Source of the DNA: Roseomonas sp.
GTDB lineage: Bacteria; Pseudomonadota; Alphaproteobacteria; Acetobacterales; Acetobacteraceae
DNA length: 5,297 nt
Reading direction: 5' to 3'
NCBI GenBank assembly: GCA_020249415.1
Contig: JADCFR010000498.1
Span: forward strand, 1-5,297
Below are positions 1 through 5,297 of this stretch, in pieces. Each line of letters starts with the position of its first letter. Positions within the stretch are counted from its first letter, which is position 1. The notes under the pieces were generated by a model. It searched no databases, was not told where the DNA came from, and saw only the letters and a list, made by a program, of their open reading frames with translations. A program made the translations under genes and the position numbers.

Positions 1-543
1 ATGATCCCTGTCGCGTCCTACATTATCGCGACCGAGGAACTACCCGCTGAGACGATGGACCGGCTTTTTCCGGGCCGACGCATGATCAGCGACACAAAGC
101 GCGTGCTGAATTATTTTCGGCCGTCTCCGTATGGCAATCGCATTTTGTGGGGCGGTCGCGCACGCTTCGGCCCCAATGCGCCGGAAGCCGCCGCACCGCG
201 GCTGCACAGTTTCATGACCGCGGTATTTCCTGAACTGAGCAAGGTGAAGATCACCCATGCCTGGACCGGCAATGTCGCTTTCACCTTCGATTTTCTGCCG
301 CATATCGGTGTGCAGGATGGCATTCATTATGCGGCAGGTTGCCAGGGTTCAGGCGTTGCCATGGCAACCTGGCTTGGCCACAATGCCGCGCTGAAAATCG
401 CTGGTGCCGCCAATCAACGCTTCGCACTGGATGGCTTGGAATTCCCGACGATTGCGCTTTACAACGGCAACCCGAATTGGTTCCTGCCCATCATCGGCGG
501 CTGGTACCGCCTGCGTGATCGGATTGACCGGCTGGCGGCGTGA
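1..543 (+). CDS. FAD-dependent oxidoreductase (DAO family), C-terminal part, 5' truncated
   Basis: The 180 visible residues are the C-terminal part of a DAO/DadA/PuuB-type flavoenzyme, which oxidises amines or amino acids using bound FAD. The opening residues, MIPVASYIIATEELP, match the conserved strand that lies in the middle of this family, so the ATG at position 1 is very probably internal and the FAD-binding GxGxxG N-terminus lies upstream of the window. Residues 85-103 (THAWTGNVAFTFDFLPHIG) are the family's substrate-side WxG...D..P.IG segment. Residues 110-126 (YAAGCQGSGVAMATWLG) correspond to the C-terminal FAD-contacting G.(H/Q)G.G...T..G motif. Gamma-glutamylputrescine oxidase-like proteins are the nearest type I recognise, but the substrate cannot be told from this fragment. 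The gene ends with TGA at 541-543 and converges on the hydrolase gene only 9 bp away. Confidence 0.88.
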   Translation: MIPVASYIIATEELPAETMDRLFPGRRMISDTKRVLNYFRPSPYGNRILWGGRARFGPNAPEAAAPRLHSFMTAVFPELSKVKITHAWTGNVAFTFDFLPHIGVQDGIHYAAGCQGSGVAMATWLGHNAALKIAGAANQRFALDGLEFPTIALYNGNPNWFLPIIGGWYRLRDRIDRLAA

Positions 544-576
544 TGCACGGCGTCACGTGAACTCCGCCAGCACCGG
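528..576. other. Long imperfect inverted repeat spanning both convergent stop codons
   Basis: Positions 528-538 pair with 564-570 plus 573-576 (2-nt bulge at 571-572). Positions 539-543 then pair with 553-557, leaving a 6-nt one-sided internal loop (558-563) and a 9-nt apical loop (544-552). That gives 16 base pairs, mostly G-C. The stop codon of the upstream oxidoreductase (541-543) pairs with the stop codon of the opposing hydrolase (553-555). The position suggests a bidirectional transcription end or 3'-end stabiliser. No T-run follows on either strand, so it is not a canonical intrinsic terminator. Confidence 0.45.
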
Positions 577-1386
577 CAAAAGATATGGGCGAAGTGCAGC
601 GTAATCCTCGCTCATCGGGAAATGGCCCAGGCCCTTCATGATTTGCACCTTGGCGCCCGGGATGGCGGCGGCGGTTGCTTCCGTATCCTCTGGCTTGCAG
701 GAATAATCATAATTGCCGGTCAGCATATGCACAGGGCAGCGCTTGGTATCAATGCGCGCCAGCTTCGGGCGTAAATCGCCTTCCCCCTTGTAGAAATGCA
801 AATCACCGCGAAACACGCCAGGCCCGCCCTGCATGTAATGCCACAGCGTTTCCCAACGCGAAGCGTCTGGCGCATGCGGGCCAATAAGGCCGGAGACGAT
901 GCCACCACACACCTCACCACCATGCACATGCGGGTGATGCAGCCAGGATGTATCGTAATAGGGTGAAAGAAACGCGGCCGATTGCAGGCCGATCACGCCG
1001 CGCAATTCATCCGCATGTTCGGCTGCCAAATCCAGCACAATGCGCCCGCCAATCGAACAGCCCATCACCACGGGCCGATCGAGGCCAAGCGCGCGCGCCA
1101 CCGCGATGATCATGCCCGTGTAGCGCGCGGTGGTGAGCTGATAGGTCTCACGCTCCCAGCCCTCGGGCGGGCTGGACTTGCCATGCCAAGGCATGTCGAA
1201 AGTCACGCAGCGAAAACGCGCTGTCACTTCCGCATCATTCAAAAGGCCGCGCCATTGCCTTCCATCGCTGCCCGCCGTGTGCAGCAGCAAAAGCGGGATG
1301 CCCTGACCCGCTTCTTCAAAATACAGCCGATGCGCACGGCCTTCGAGTTCCAGCTGCATATAGCGCCCGGTAATGGCTTCGATCAT
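553..1386 (-). CDS. Alpha/beta-fold hydrolase
   Basis: This 277-residue protein has the normal length and motif order of a soluble alpha/beta hydrolase. The oxyanion-hole strand is LLLLHTAGSDGRQW (residues 32-45), followed by DMPWHGKS (64-71), the usual D.PG.G.S turn with Trp-His in place of the Gly-region residues. The nucleophile elbow is GCSIGG (109-114), with Ser111 as the likely nucleophile. Asp227 in GNYDYSCKPED is the likely acid and His255 in GLGHFPMSE the catalytic histidine, so the triad looks complete. There is no signal peptide. The ATG at 1386 overlaps the stop of the SCP2-like gene (ATGA) and is preceded by AGGGAG at about 8 nt. A later Met10 start is possible but less well supported. 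The substrate is unknown; an ester, a C-C bond or a lactone are all possible within this fold. Confidence 0.9.
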   Translation of the reverse strand: MIEAITGRYMQLELEGRAHRLYFEEAGQGIPLLLLHTAGSDGRQWRGLLNDAEVTARFRCVTFDMPWHGKSSPPEGWERETYQLTTARYTGMIIAVARALGLDRPVVMGCSIGGRIVLDLAAEHADELRGVIGLQSAAFLSPYYDTSWLHHPHVHGGEVCGGIVSGLIGPHAPDASRWETLWHYMQGGPGVFRGDLHFYKGEGDLRPKLARIDTKRCPVHMLTGNYDYSCKPEDTEATAAAIPGAKVQIMKGLGHFPMSEDYAALRPYLLPVLAEFT

Positions 1387-1748
1387 GCGCGTGGCTCCCT
1401 AAGTAGGGCGAGCACGCCCTTGAACCAGAAAATATGCGCCATAAAGAGCGCGACATTACCTTCCACCTTGAAGGTCCCAAGCCGAACCAAGCCCATAATG
1501 TCATGCCAGCCAGGCAGCGGCGGGTCTTGCAGAAAGCGCGCGAAATCCTCCGCCCCCGCGCGGATCGCGAGGTCATAGCCCGGCATCAGGGCGGGGGCGG
1601 GATTGGCAGAGATCAGCACACCCTTGTGGATGGCAAGGATCCAGGCCGCATCGCCAACGCTGAAGAAGACATCCGCCGTCAGATCGCGCCCCCAGCGCGC
1701 CAGGCCCGGCGCGGCAGCGACGCGGGCGGGCAAAGCCGCGATATTCAT
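1383..1748 (-). CDS. Small SCP2-like (sterol carrier/lipid-binding fold) protein
   Basis: This is a 121-residue soluble protein. Its second half follows the SCP2 pattern: a strand pair around WILAIHKGVLIS (36-47), a helix AGAEDFARFLQDPP (65-77), then IMGLVRLGTFKVEGNVALFMAH (84-105), in which the short strand, helix and 'EGN' turn are the usual SCP2 ending. Members of this fold bind lipids or acyl-CoA-like hydrophobic ligands, and stand-alone bacterial copies are mostly of unknown role. It is the first gene of a minus-strand pair with the hydrolase, overlapping by ATGA, so the two are probably made together; the SCP2-like protein may deliver or hold a hydrophobic substrate (inference). The chosen ATG has AGGGG about 7 nt upstream. 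The six-codon reading frame just ahead of it is treated separately. Family assignment is by pattern only. Confidence 0.62.
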   Translation of the reverse strand: MNIAALPARVAAAPGLARWGRDLTADVFFSVGDAAWILAIHKGVLISANPAPALMPGYDLAIRAGAEDFARFLQDPPLPGWHDIMGLVRLGTFKVEGNVALFMAHIFWFKGVLALLREPRA

Positions 1749-1765
1749 GCCAAAACCCCTGCCAT
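1745..1765 (-). other. Possible six-codon leader peptide (MAGVLA) overlapping the SCP2-like start
   Basis: On the minus strand an ATG at 1765-1763 follows a near-ideal GGAGG Shine-Dalgarno (1775-1771) at 5 nt. It reads Met-Ala-Gly-Val-Leu-Ala and stops at TGA 1747-1745, which overlaps the ATG of the SCP2-like gene (1748-1746). The strongest ribosome site in the region therefore serves this minicistron, not the annotated gene. That suggests translational coupling by termination and reinitiation. It may be non-functional, since the gene's own AGGGG site is usable. Confidence 0.35.
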
Positions 1766-1770
1766 GGTTT

Positions 1771-1793
1771 CCTCCCCAAAATGCTCGGGGAGG
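1771..1793 (-). promoter_or_regulatory. Perfect 7-bp hairpin that would sequester the leader Shine-Dalgarno
   Basis: CCTCCCC (1771-1777) and GGGGAGG (1787-1793) are perfect complements separated by 9 nt that are mostly A/T. In the minus-strand RNA the 3' arm is exactly the GGGGAGG Shine-Dalgarno that sits 5 nt before the ATG at 1765, so folding would hide it. In DNA the same element could be an operator for a dimeric regulator in the divergent intergenic region. It lies upstream of the predicted lutB transcription start, so it should not be part of the lutB mRNA. Confidence 0.45.
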
Positions 1794-1825
1794 TTAGGAA
1801 AGGTGATGGCCGCGCGCAAACCCCC

Positions 1826-1854
1826 CTGACCAAGCGCGCGGGTTGCGCTAGACT
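1826..1854 (+). promoter_or_regulatory. Predicted sigma-70-type promoter for the lutB operon
   Basis: A -35-like CTGACC (1826-1831, four of six matches to TTGACA) is separated by 17 bp from a -10-like TAGACT (1849-1854, four of six matches to TATAAT). The run GGTTGCGCTAGACT, with TTGCG just before the -10, resembles housekeeping promoters I know from alphaproteobacteria. Transcription would start near 1860-1862 and leave a leader of only about 22 nt before the GTG at 1883. This also argues against the in-frame ATG at 1781 as a start, since it would lie upstream of the transcript. No equally good promoter is visible for the minus-strand pair. Confidence 0.5.
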
Positions 1855-1867
1855 GAGCCGCAAAAGC

Positions 1868-1874
1868 AAGAGGG
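1868..1874 (+). promoter_or_regulatory. Shine-Dalgarno that decides the lutB start
   Basis: AAGAGGG ends 8 nt before the GTG at 1883. It favours that GTG over the in-frame ATG at 1781, which would add 34 residues of low-quality, Arg/Lys-rich sequence unlike the LutB family. Confidence 0.65.
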
Positions 1875-1882
1875 TTTCCGCC

Positions 1883-3307
1883 GTGGTTCAGATTACCTCG
1901 CCGCAATTCAAGGAAAATGCCGCCCGCGCCATGGGCGATGCCGGGCTGCAAAAGGCTTTGGGCAAGGCCAAGGGCGCCTTCCTGCAACGCCGTGGCGATG
2001 CAGTTGCGCGCCTGCCGGAATTCGAACAGCTGCGCGAAATCGGGCGTGACATCAAGAACCACACCCTCGCCAATCTGGATTTCTATCTGGAAACCTATGC
2101 CGCGAATGTGGAGGCCGCCGGCGGCAAGGTGCATTGGTGCTCCACCGCGGAGGAAGCGCGCGCGACGGTGTTGGAAATCTGCCGCAATGCCGGGGCGAAG
2201 ACCGTCACCAAGGGCAAATCCATGATTTCCGAAGAGCTCGGGATCAATGACCATCTGGAAGCGCATGGGATTGAACCGGTTGAAACCGATCTTGGCGAAT
2301 ACATTATCCAGCTTCGGCGTGAGCATCCTTCCCATATCATTGCGCCGGCGTTTCACTTGAATCGGGAGGATTGGGAGAAATCCTTCCGTGAAATGCATAC
2401 GGATTTGCCCAAGGATCGCGTGTTTAGCGAAAGGCGCGATATTTTGACGGAAGCGCGCACCAAACTGCGTCATCGCTTCCTGGCCGCTGATGTCGGCATT
2501 ACGGGTGCCAATTTTCTGATAGCGGAATCGGGCAGCAGCGTGATTGTCACGAATGAAGGCAATGGCGATCTGACACAAACCCTGCCGCGTGTGCATATTG
2601 CGCTGGCGAGTATCGAAAAAATGGTGCCAACGCTGAATGATGCCTGCGCGCTTTTGCGGCTTTTGGCGCGTTCAGCCACCGGGCAGGATTTTTCGGTTTA
2701 CACGACTTTTTCCACGGGTGGCCGGCGGCCGGGCGATTTGGATGGGCCGGAAGAATATCATGTGGTGCTGATTGATAATGGCCGATCCAATATGTTCGGC
2801 ACGGAATTTCAGGAAATGCTGCGCTGCATCCGTTGCGCCGCCTGCATGAATCACTGTCCGGTTTATGGCGTGACCGGCGGGCATGCCTATGGCTGGGTCT
2901 ATCCCGGCCCCATGGGTAGCGTGCTGACACCAACGCTGATCGGCGTGGATAAGGCCGGGCATTTGCCCAATGCTTCGACCTTTTGTGGGCGCTGCGAATC
3001 CGTCTGCCCGGTCAAGATTCCGCTGCCGAAAATGATGCGGCATTGGCGCGAACGGGAGTTTGAGCGGCATTTGTCACCCGTTGCGGTGCGTCGCAATCTC
3101 GGACTCTGGGCTTATGTCGCGCAGCGCCCGGCGCTCTATCGCTTGGCGACGAAATTGGCCGTTGGCGCACTTGGCTTACTGGCGCAGGGCAAGGGGGCGT
3201 TTCGGTCTTTGCCGCTGGCTGGCGGTTGGACACAGGGGCGCGATTTGCCGGTGCCGGAAGGTGGTACCTTCATGGATCGCTACGCCAAAACCAAGCGCGG
3301 GGCCTGA
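1883..3307 (+). CDS. lutB: LutB-like iron-sulfur lactate-utilisation protein
   Basis: From the GTG start the protein is 474 residues, the usual LutB length. LutB works with LutA and LutC in a cytoplasmic complex that oxidises L-lactate to pyruvate. The N-terminal two thirds is the LUD domain, with VTKGKSMISEE (108-118) and GITGANFLIAESGSSVIVTNEGN (205-227) as clear family stretches. An iron-sulfur domain follows: CIRCAACMNHCP with Cys315, 318, 321 and 325, then GHAYG and GPMGSVLTP, then CGRCESVCPVKIP with Cys368, 371 and 375. This matches the two-cluster spacing of known LutB, and no cluster cysteine is missing. The tail (about 395-474) is less conserved. lutC follows after 3 nt. lutA is not upstream, where it commonly lies in lut operons. 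A longer start at 1781 is rejected because of the promoter and Shine-Dalgarno positions. Confidence 0.93.
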   Translation: MVQITSPQFKENAARAMGDAGLQKALGKAKGAFLQRRGDAVARLPEFEQLREIGRDIKNHTLANLDFYLETYAANVEAAGGKVHWCSTAEEARATVLEICRNAGAKTVTKGKSMISEELGINDHLEAHGIEPVETDLGEYIIQLRREHPSHIIAPAFHLNREDWEKSFREMHTDLPKDRVFSERRDILTEARTKLRHRFLAADVGITGANFLIAESGSSVIVTNEGNGDLTQTLPRVHIALASIEKMVPTLNDACALLRLLARSATGQDFSVYTTFSTGGRRPGDLDGPEEYHVVLIDNGRSNMFGTEFQEMLRCIRCAACMNHCPVYGVTGGHAYGWVYPGPMGSVLTPTLIGVDKAGHLPNASTFCGRCESVCPVKIPLPKMMRHWREREFERHLSPVAVRRNLGLWAYVAQRPALYRLATKLAVGALGLLAQGKGAFRSLPLAGGWTQGRDLPVPEGGTFMDRYAKTKRGA

Positions 3308-3310
3308 GCG

Positions 3311-4015
3311 ATGAGCAAGGAAGCGATTCTGAACGCCATTCGTCGCGGCCTGAAGCGCGGGCCGCTGCCGGCTGATCAGCGCGCGATGCTGGAAGCGCGG
3401 ATGATCGCCCGGCCACGGCATTTGATCCCCGCGCGGTCGCGCGTAGCGCGGCCTGATCAGATCAGGCTTTTCATCGCCAATGTGGAAAAGGAATTCGGCA
3501 GCGTCACGCGTGTTGCCGATGTGAAGGATATTCCCGGTGCGGTAGCGGAATATCTTTCGCAACAGAATCTCGCGCCGCGTTTTGTCATGGCGCCGCATCC
3601 GGAATTGCAGGCGCTGCCCTGGTCTGATCGTGCAATGCTTGAGTTTGAAACGCGCCGCGCGGAGGCGAGCGATCAGGTCTCGGTCCAGCATGGCTATGCC
3701 GGCATTGCGGAAACCGGCACGCTGATGCTGCCATCCGATCCCACGCGCCCCACCACGCTCAATCTGCTGGCGGAGACTGAAATTGTCGTGCTGCGCGCAT
3801 CGCGCATCACCGGGCCTTATGAGGATGCCTGGGATATGCTGCGTGCTGAGCGGCAGGACGCGGTGACGGGCGGTTTCATGCCGCGCAATGTGATGTTGGT
3901 GACAGGCCCATCGCGCAGTGCGGATATTGAACAGACGCTGGAATTGGGCGCGCATGGGCCACGTCGGCTGCATGTGATTGTGGTGGATGATGATCCCGCC
4001 GCGCTGCCGGGATGA
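3311..4015 (+). CDS. lutC: LutC-like LUD-domain lactate-utilisation protein
   Basis: This is a 234-residue single LUD-domain protein, the expected size for LutC, the third component of the LutABC lactate-oxidising complex. Family stretches visible are QHGYAGIAETGTLML (126-140), which carries the conserved A.ETGT core, and the closing block TGPSRSADIEQTLELGAHGPRRLHVIVVDD (198-227), where GPS.(S/T)(A)DIE and the G.HGP turn are hallmark LUD/LutC residues. There are no iron-sulfur cysteines, as is normal for LutC. The N-terminal 50 residues form the usual helical lead (MSKEAILNAIRRGL). It starts 3 nt after lutB with a weak Shine-Dalgarno, and its TGA overlaps the next gene's ATG, so it is probably translated by coupling. 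Members of the wider LUD family outside lut operons have other or unknown roles, but the lutB neighbour supports this call. Confidence 0.92.
   Translation: MSKEAILNAIRRGLKRGPLPADQRAMLEARMIARPRHLIPARSRVARPDQIRLFIANVEKEFGSVTRVADVKDIPGAVAEYLSQQNLAPRFVMAPHPELQALPWSDRAMLEFETRRAEASDQVSVQHGYAGIAETGTLMLPSDPTRPTTLNLLAETEIVVLRASRITGPYEDAWDMLRAERQDAVTGGFMPRNVMLVTGPSRSADIEQTLELGAHGPRRLHVIVVDDDPAALPG
3429..3471 (+). other. Intragenic tandem hairpins with T-run inside lutC (terminator-like)
   Basis: GCCTGAT (3451-3457) and ATCAGGC (3461-3467) form a perfect 7-bp stem with a 3-nt loop, directly followed by TTTT (3468-3471). This is the layout of a short intrinsic terminator or pause site. Immediately upstream, CCGCGC (3429-3434) and GCGCGG (3446-3451) form a second, overlapping hairpin. 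The T-run is short, and the segment encodes LutC residues around 40-54, so a chance origin is possible. Confidence 0.3.
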
Positions 4016-4551
4016 GCCTTTCGCGTCGTCGCGCCCGCGCGCTGAGTGCCGCGGATCGCGCCCTGTGGCAGGCCTATGTGGCACATGTGGACCCGCTCCC
4101 CGGACGGGCGCTGCCGCTGCCTGAAGTTACTGATGTGCCGCCCGCTGTCATCGCGCCGCAGGTGGCGCTTGCGGTGCAGCCCGCTGCACCTCAAGCCTGG
4201 CAGCCACCGCCCATTCAGGTGAATGTCACGCCGGCGGGATTGGATGACAAGCGCTGGCGCGCCTTGCGCCGGGGCCGCATGAAGCCGGAACGCACGCTGG
4301 ACTTGCATGGGCGCCGCGCGCAGGAAGCGCATGATGCGGTGCGCGGGTTTCTACAGGATGCTTTCGTTGACGGGTTGCGCTGTGTTGCCGTGATCACCGG
4401 CCGAGGTTCATCGCCGGAAGGGGGTGTGCTGCGGCGTGAATTGCCGCATTGGCTGAATGCGCCGGATATGCGGCGCCTGCTGCTGGCAGCAGCGCATCCG
4501 CATGCGGCGAATACCGGCGCGGTGCATCTGATGCTGCGGCGGCGCAAATGA
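4012..4551 (+). CDS. Smr-domain (MutS2 C-terminal-like) protein
   Basis: The 179-residue protein has an N-terminal region rich in Pro and Ala (about 27-70) that looks like a disordered linker, after a short basic helix SRRRARALSAADRALWQAY. A C-terminal Smr domain spans about 92-178. Smr hallmarks are LDLHG (96-100), ITGRGSSPEGGVLRRELPHWL (128-148) with the conserved (T/H)G(K/R)G and GVLR..(L/V)P.WL, and a final strand GAVHLMLRRR (169-178). Smr domains bind or nick nucleic acid; the role of the small proteobacterial forms is poorly defined. It overlaps lutC by ATGA and the XRE gene by ATGA. The Smr/XRE pair is, to my knowledge, often adjacent in alphaproteobacteria, so the link to lutBC may be positional only. 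Confidence 0.9.
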   Translation: MSLSRRRARALSAADRALWQAYVAHVDPLPGRALPLPEVTDVPPAVIAPQVALAVQPAAPQAWQPPPIQVNVTPAGLDDKRWRALRRGRMKPERTLDLHGRRAQEAHDAVRGFLQDAFVDGLRCVAVITGRGSSPEGGVLRRELPHWLNAPDMRRLLLAAAHPHAANTGAVHLMLRRRK

Positions 4552-4916
4552 CCCCCTTTGGTGCGAGGCTGCGCGCATTGCGCGCCGAACGCGGCGTGGC
4601 GCTCAAGGATTTGGCCGCAGCCTTGCAGGTTTCCGCTGCCTATCTCTCAGCGCTGGAACATGGGCGGCGCGGCCAACCCTCACCTGGGCTTGTGCATCAG
4701 GTCAATGAATTTTTCGGCCTGATCTGGGATGAGGCGGAGGAATTGGCGCGGCTTGCGCGGCAATCCCATCCGCGCGTGGTGCTGGAAACCGGTGGGCTTT
4801 CGCCAGAGGCAACGGCGCTTGCCAATCGCCTCGCGCGGGATTTTCGTCGCCTGACGCCGGATGCAATTACGAATATTGAAGCCGCCTTGGATAAACTGCC
4901 AAAGGAAAGACGTTGA
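4548..4916 (+). CDS. XRE-family helix-turn-helix transcriptional regulator
   Basis: From the ATG at 4548, which overlaps the Smr stop as ATGA, the protein is 122 residues. Residues 4-58 are an XRE/Cro-type HTH: FGARLRALRAERGVALKDLAAAL with the recognition-helix region VSAAYLSALEHGRRGQPS, a good match to the '(S)..Y.S.LE.G.R..P' signature. The tail (about 60-122) holds a helix DEAEELARLARQ and the stretch ATALANRLARDFRRLTPDAITNIEAAL, a pattern typical of the small XRE proteins found next to Smr in alphaproteobacteria; it may mediate dimerisation. An upstream in-frame ATG at 4449 would lie deep in the Smr gene and add 33 Ala/Ser-rich residues with no domain, so I reject it. Its target is unknown; the operon's own promoter region is a reasonable candidate (inference). 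Confidence 0.9.
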   Translation: MTPFGARLRALRAERGVALKDLAAALQVSAAYLSALEHGRRGQPSPGLVHQVNEFFGLIWDEAEELARLARQSHPRVVLETGGLSPEATALANRLARDFRRLTPDAITNIEAALDKLPKERR

Positions 4917-5297
4917 TGCCGATGCAAGCCATCTCGGCGGGGTTATTGGCGGGGGTTGTGGGCTTTGCCTCATCCTTTGCGGTGGTGCTGCAAGGTTTTG
5001 TGGCGATGGGCGCGAGCCCCTCTCAGGCAGCATCGGGGCTGATGGCGGTTTCCATCGCCATGGGGCTGTGCGGCATTCTGCTGTCACTTTGGAAGCGCAT
5101 GCCGATCAGCTGCGCCTGGTCCACACCTGGTGCGGCGCTGATGGCGGCTTCCATCATGCCGGCGGGCGGTTTCGCGGAGGCAGTCGGGGCCTTCATCATC
5201 TGCGCCTTATTGCTGATTCTCGCAGGATTATGGAAGCCGCTGGGCAGAGCAGTTGCGGCAATTCCAGCCTCACTCGCCAATGCCATGCTGGCAGGAA
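4916..5297 (+). CDS. BenE-family (benzoate/H+ symporter-like) membrane transporter, 3' truncated
   Basis: An open frame runs from the ATG at 4916 to the window edge, giving 127 residues. The ATG overlaps the XRE stop (TGATG) and follows AAAGGAAAG at a good distance; Met3 at 4922 is an alternative start. The sequence is strongly hydrophobic, with likely membrane helices near residues 6-30, 40-58, 68-82 and 88-106. BenE signatures are visible: GVVGFASSFAVVLQGFVAMGASPSQAASGL (13-42) and RMPISCAWSTPGAALM (61-76), the latter the conserved MPI..AWSTPGAAL block. BenE proteins are inner-membrane symporters first described for benzoate uptake, and full members are about 390-400 residues, so roughly two thirds is missing. 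No benzoate-degradation gene is in the window, so the substrate may well differ; the neighbours do not decide it. Confidence 0.88.
   Translation, partial: MPMQAISAGLLAGVVGFASSFAVVLQGFVAMGASPSQAASGLMAVSIAMGLCGILLSLWKRMPISCAWSTPGAALMAASIMPAGGFAEAVGAFIICALLLILAGLWKPLGRAVAAIPASLANAMLAG

Noticed and set aside
982..1578. 198-codon plus-strand open frame opposite the hydrolase and SCP2-like genes
   Set aside because: It spans the junction of two opposing real genes, is low-complexity and basic in composition, and has no domain.
1781..1882. 34-residue N-terminal extension of LutB from an ATG at 1781
   Set aside because: The predicted promoter and the AAGAGGG ribosome site both lie downstream of this ATG, and the extension is unlike LutB N-termini.
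1745..2596. 283-codon minus-strand open frame opposite lutB
   Set aside because: It is antisense to the LUD domain and has no recognisable motif. Only its last six codons are of interest, as the leader candidate at 1745-1765.
2400..2840. Stretch of lutB with somewhat more A/T-ending codons than its neighbours
   Set aside because: The reading frame and family motifs are continuous through it and the shift is mild, so it does not support a separate origin.
3371..3380. Perfect 10-bp palindrome GCTGATCAGC in lutC
   Set aside because: It is short, lies in coding sequence and is not repeated as a set of sites; a chance occurrence is enough to explain it.
3176..4084. 302-codon open frame on the minus strand opposite the lutB end and lutC
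   Set aside because: It lies antisense to two well-recognised LUD genes. Its translation is rich in Arg, His and Gln with no domain, as expected of a shadow frame in GC-rich DNA.
4479..4493. Inverted repeat GCTGCTG-G-CAGCAGC in the smr gene
   Set aside because: It has a 1-nt centre, so it cannot form a normal RNA loop at full length. It arises from Leu-Leu-Leu-Ala-Ala codons in the Smr domain and no T-run follows.
4449..4547. 33-residue N-terminal extension of the XRE protein
   Set aside because: It lies inside the Smr coding region, is Ala/Ser-rich, and the ATG at 4548 starts exactly at the HTH N-terminus with an ATGA overlap.

Overview
The window is GC-rich, compact bacterial chromosomal DNA. 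Codon choice, gene types and the promoter style fit an alphaproteobacterium. Acetobacteraceae/Rhodospirillales is my best guess from protein style, not a proven placement. There are no tRNAs, rRNAs, insertion sequences or CRISPR arrays. It is almost wholly coding: the only sizeable gap is a 134-bp divergent intergenic region (1749-1882), which holds the regulatory signals.

Layout: (1) 1-543 (+) is the C-terminal part of a DAO-type FAD-dependent amine/amino-acid oxidoreductase, cut by the window edge. (2) It converges, 9 bp apart, on a two-gene minus-strand operon. This runs from an SCP2-like small protein (1383-1748) to an alpha/beta hydrolase (553-1386), joined by an ATGA overlap. (3) Divergent from that pair, starting at a GTG at 1883, is a tightly packed plus-strand operon: lutB-like (1883-3307), lutC-like (3311-4015), an Smr-domain protein (4012-4551), an XRE-type HTH regulator (4548-4916) and a BenE-family membrane transporter (4916 to beyond the window end). 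Gene joints are a 3-nt gap, ATGA, ATGA and TGATG, so one transcript with translational coupling is likely.

How the genes may work together: LutB and LutC are two parts of the three-part iron-sulfur L-lactate-oxidising complex LutABC. No lutA lies in the window; the slot directly upstream of lutB is a divergent promoter region. Smr and XRE genes form a pair that, to my recollection, is common in alphaproteobacteria. Here the pair is attached behind lutBC and ahead of a BenE-type proton symporter. Shared function is not shown by the sequence, but co-transcription is well supported.

The most noteworthy non-coding signals are three. A 7-bp perfect hairpin would bury a strong Shine-Dalgarno in front of a six-codon leader peptide overlapping the SCP2-like start. 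A long hairpin spans both stop codons of the convergent genes. A terminator-like hairpin with a T-run lies inside lutC. I found no clearly new biological system; the unusual items are gene-context and RNA-structure hypotheses.
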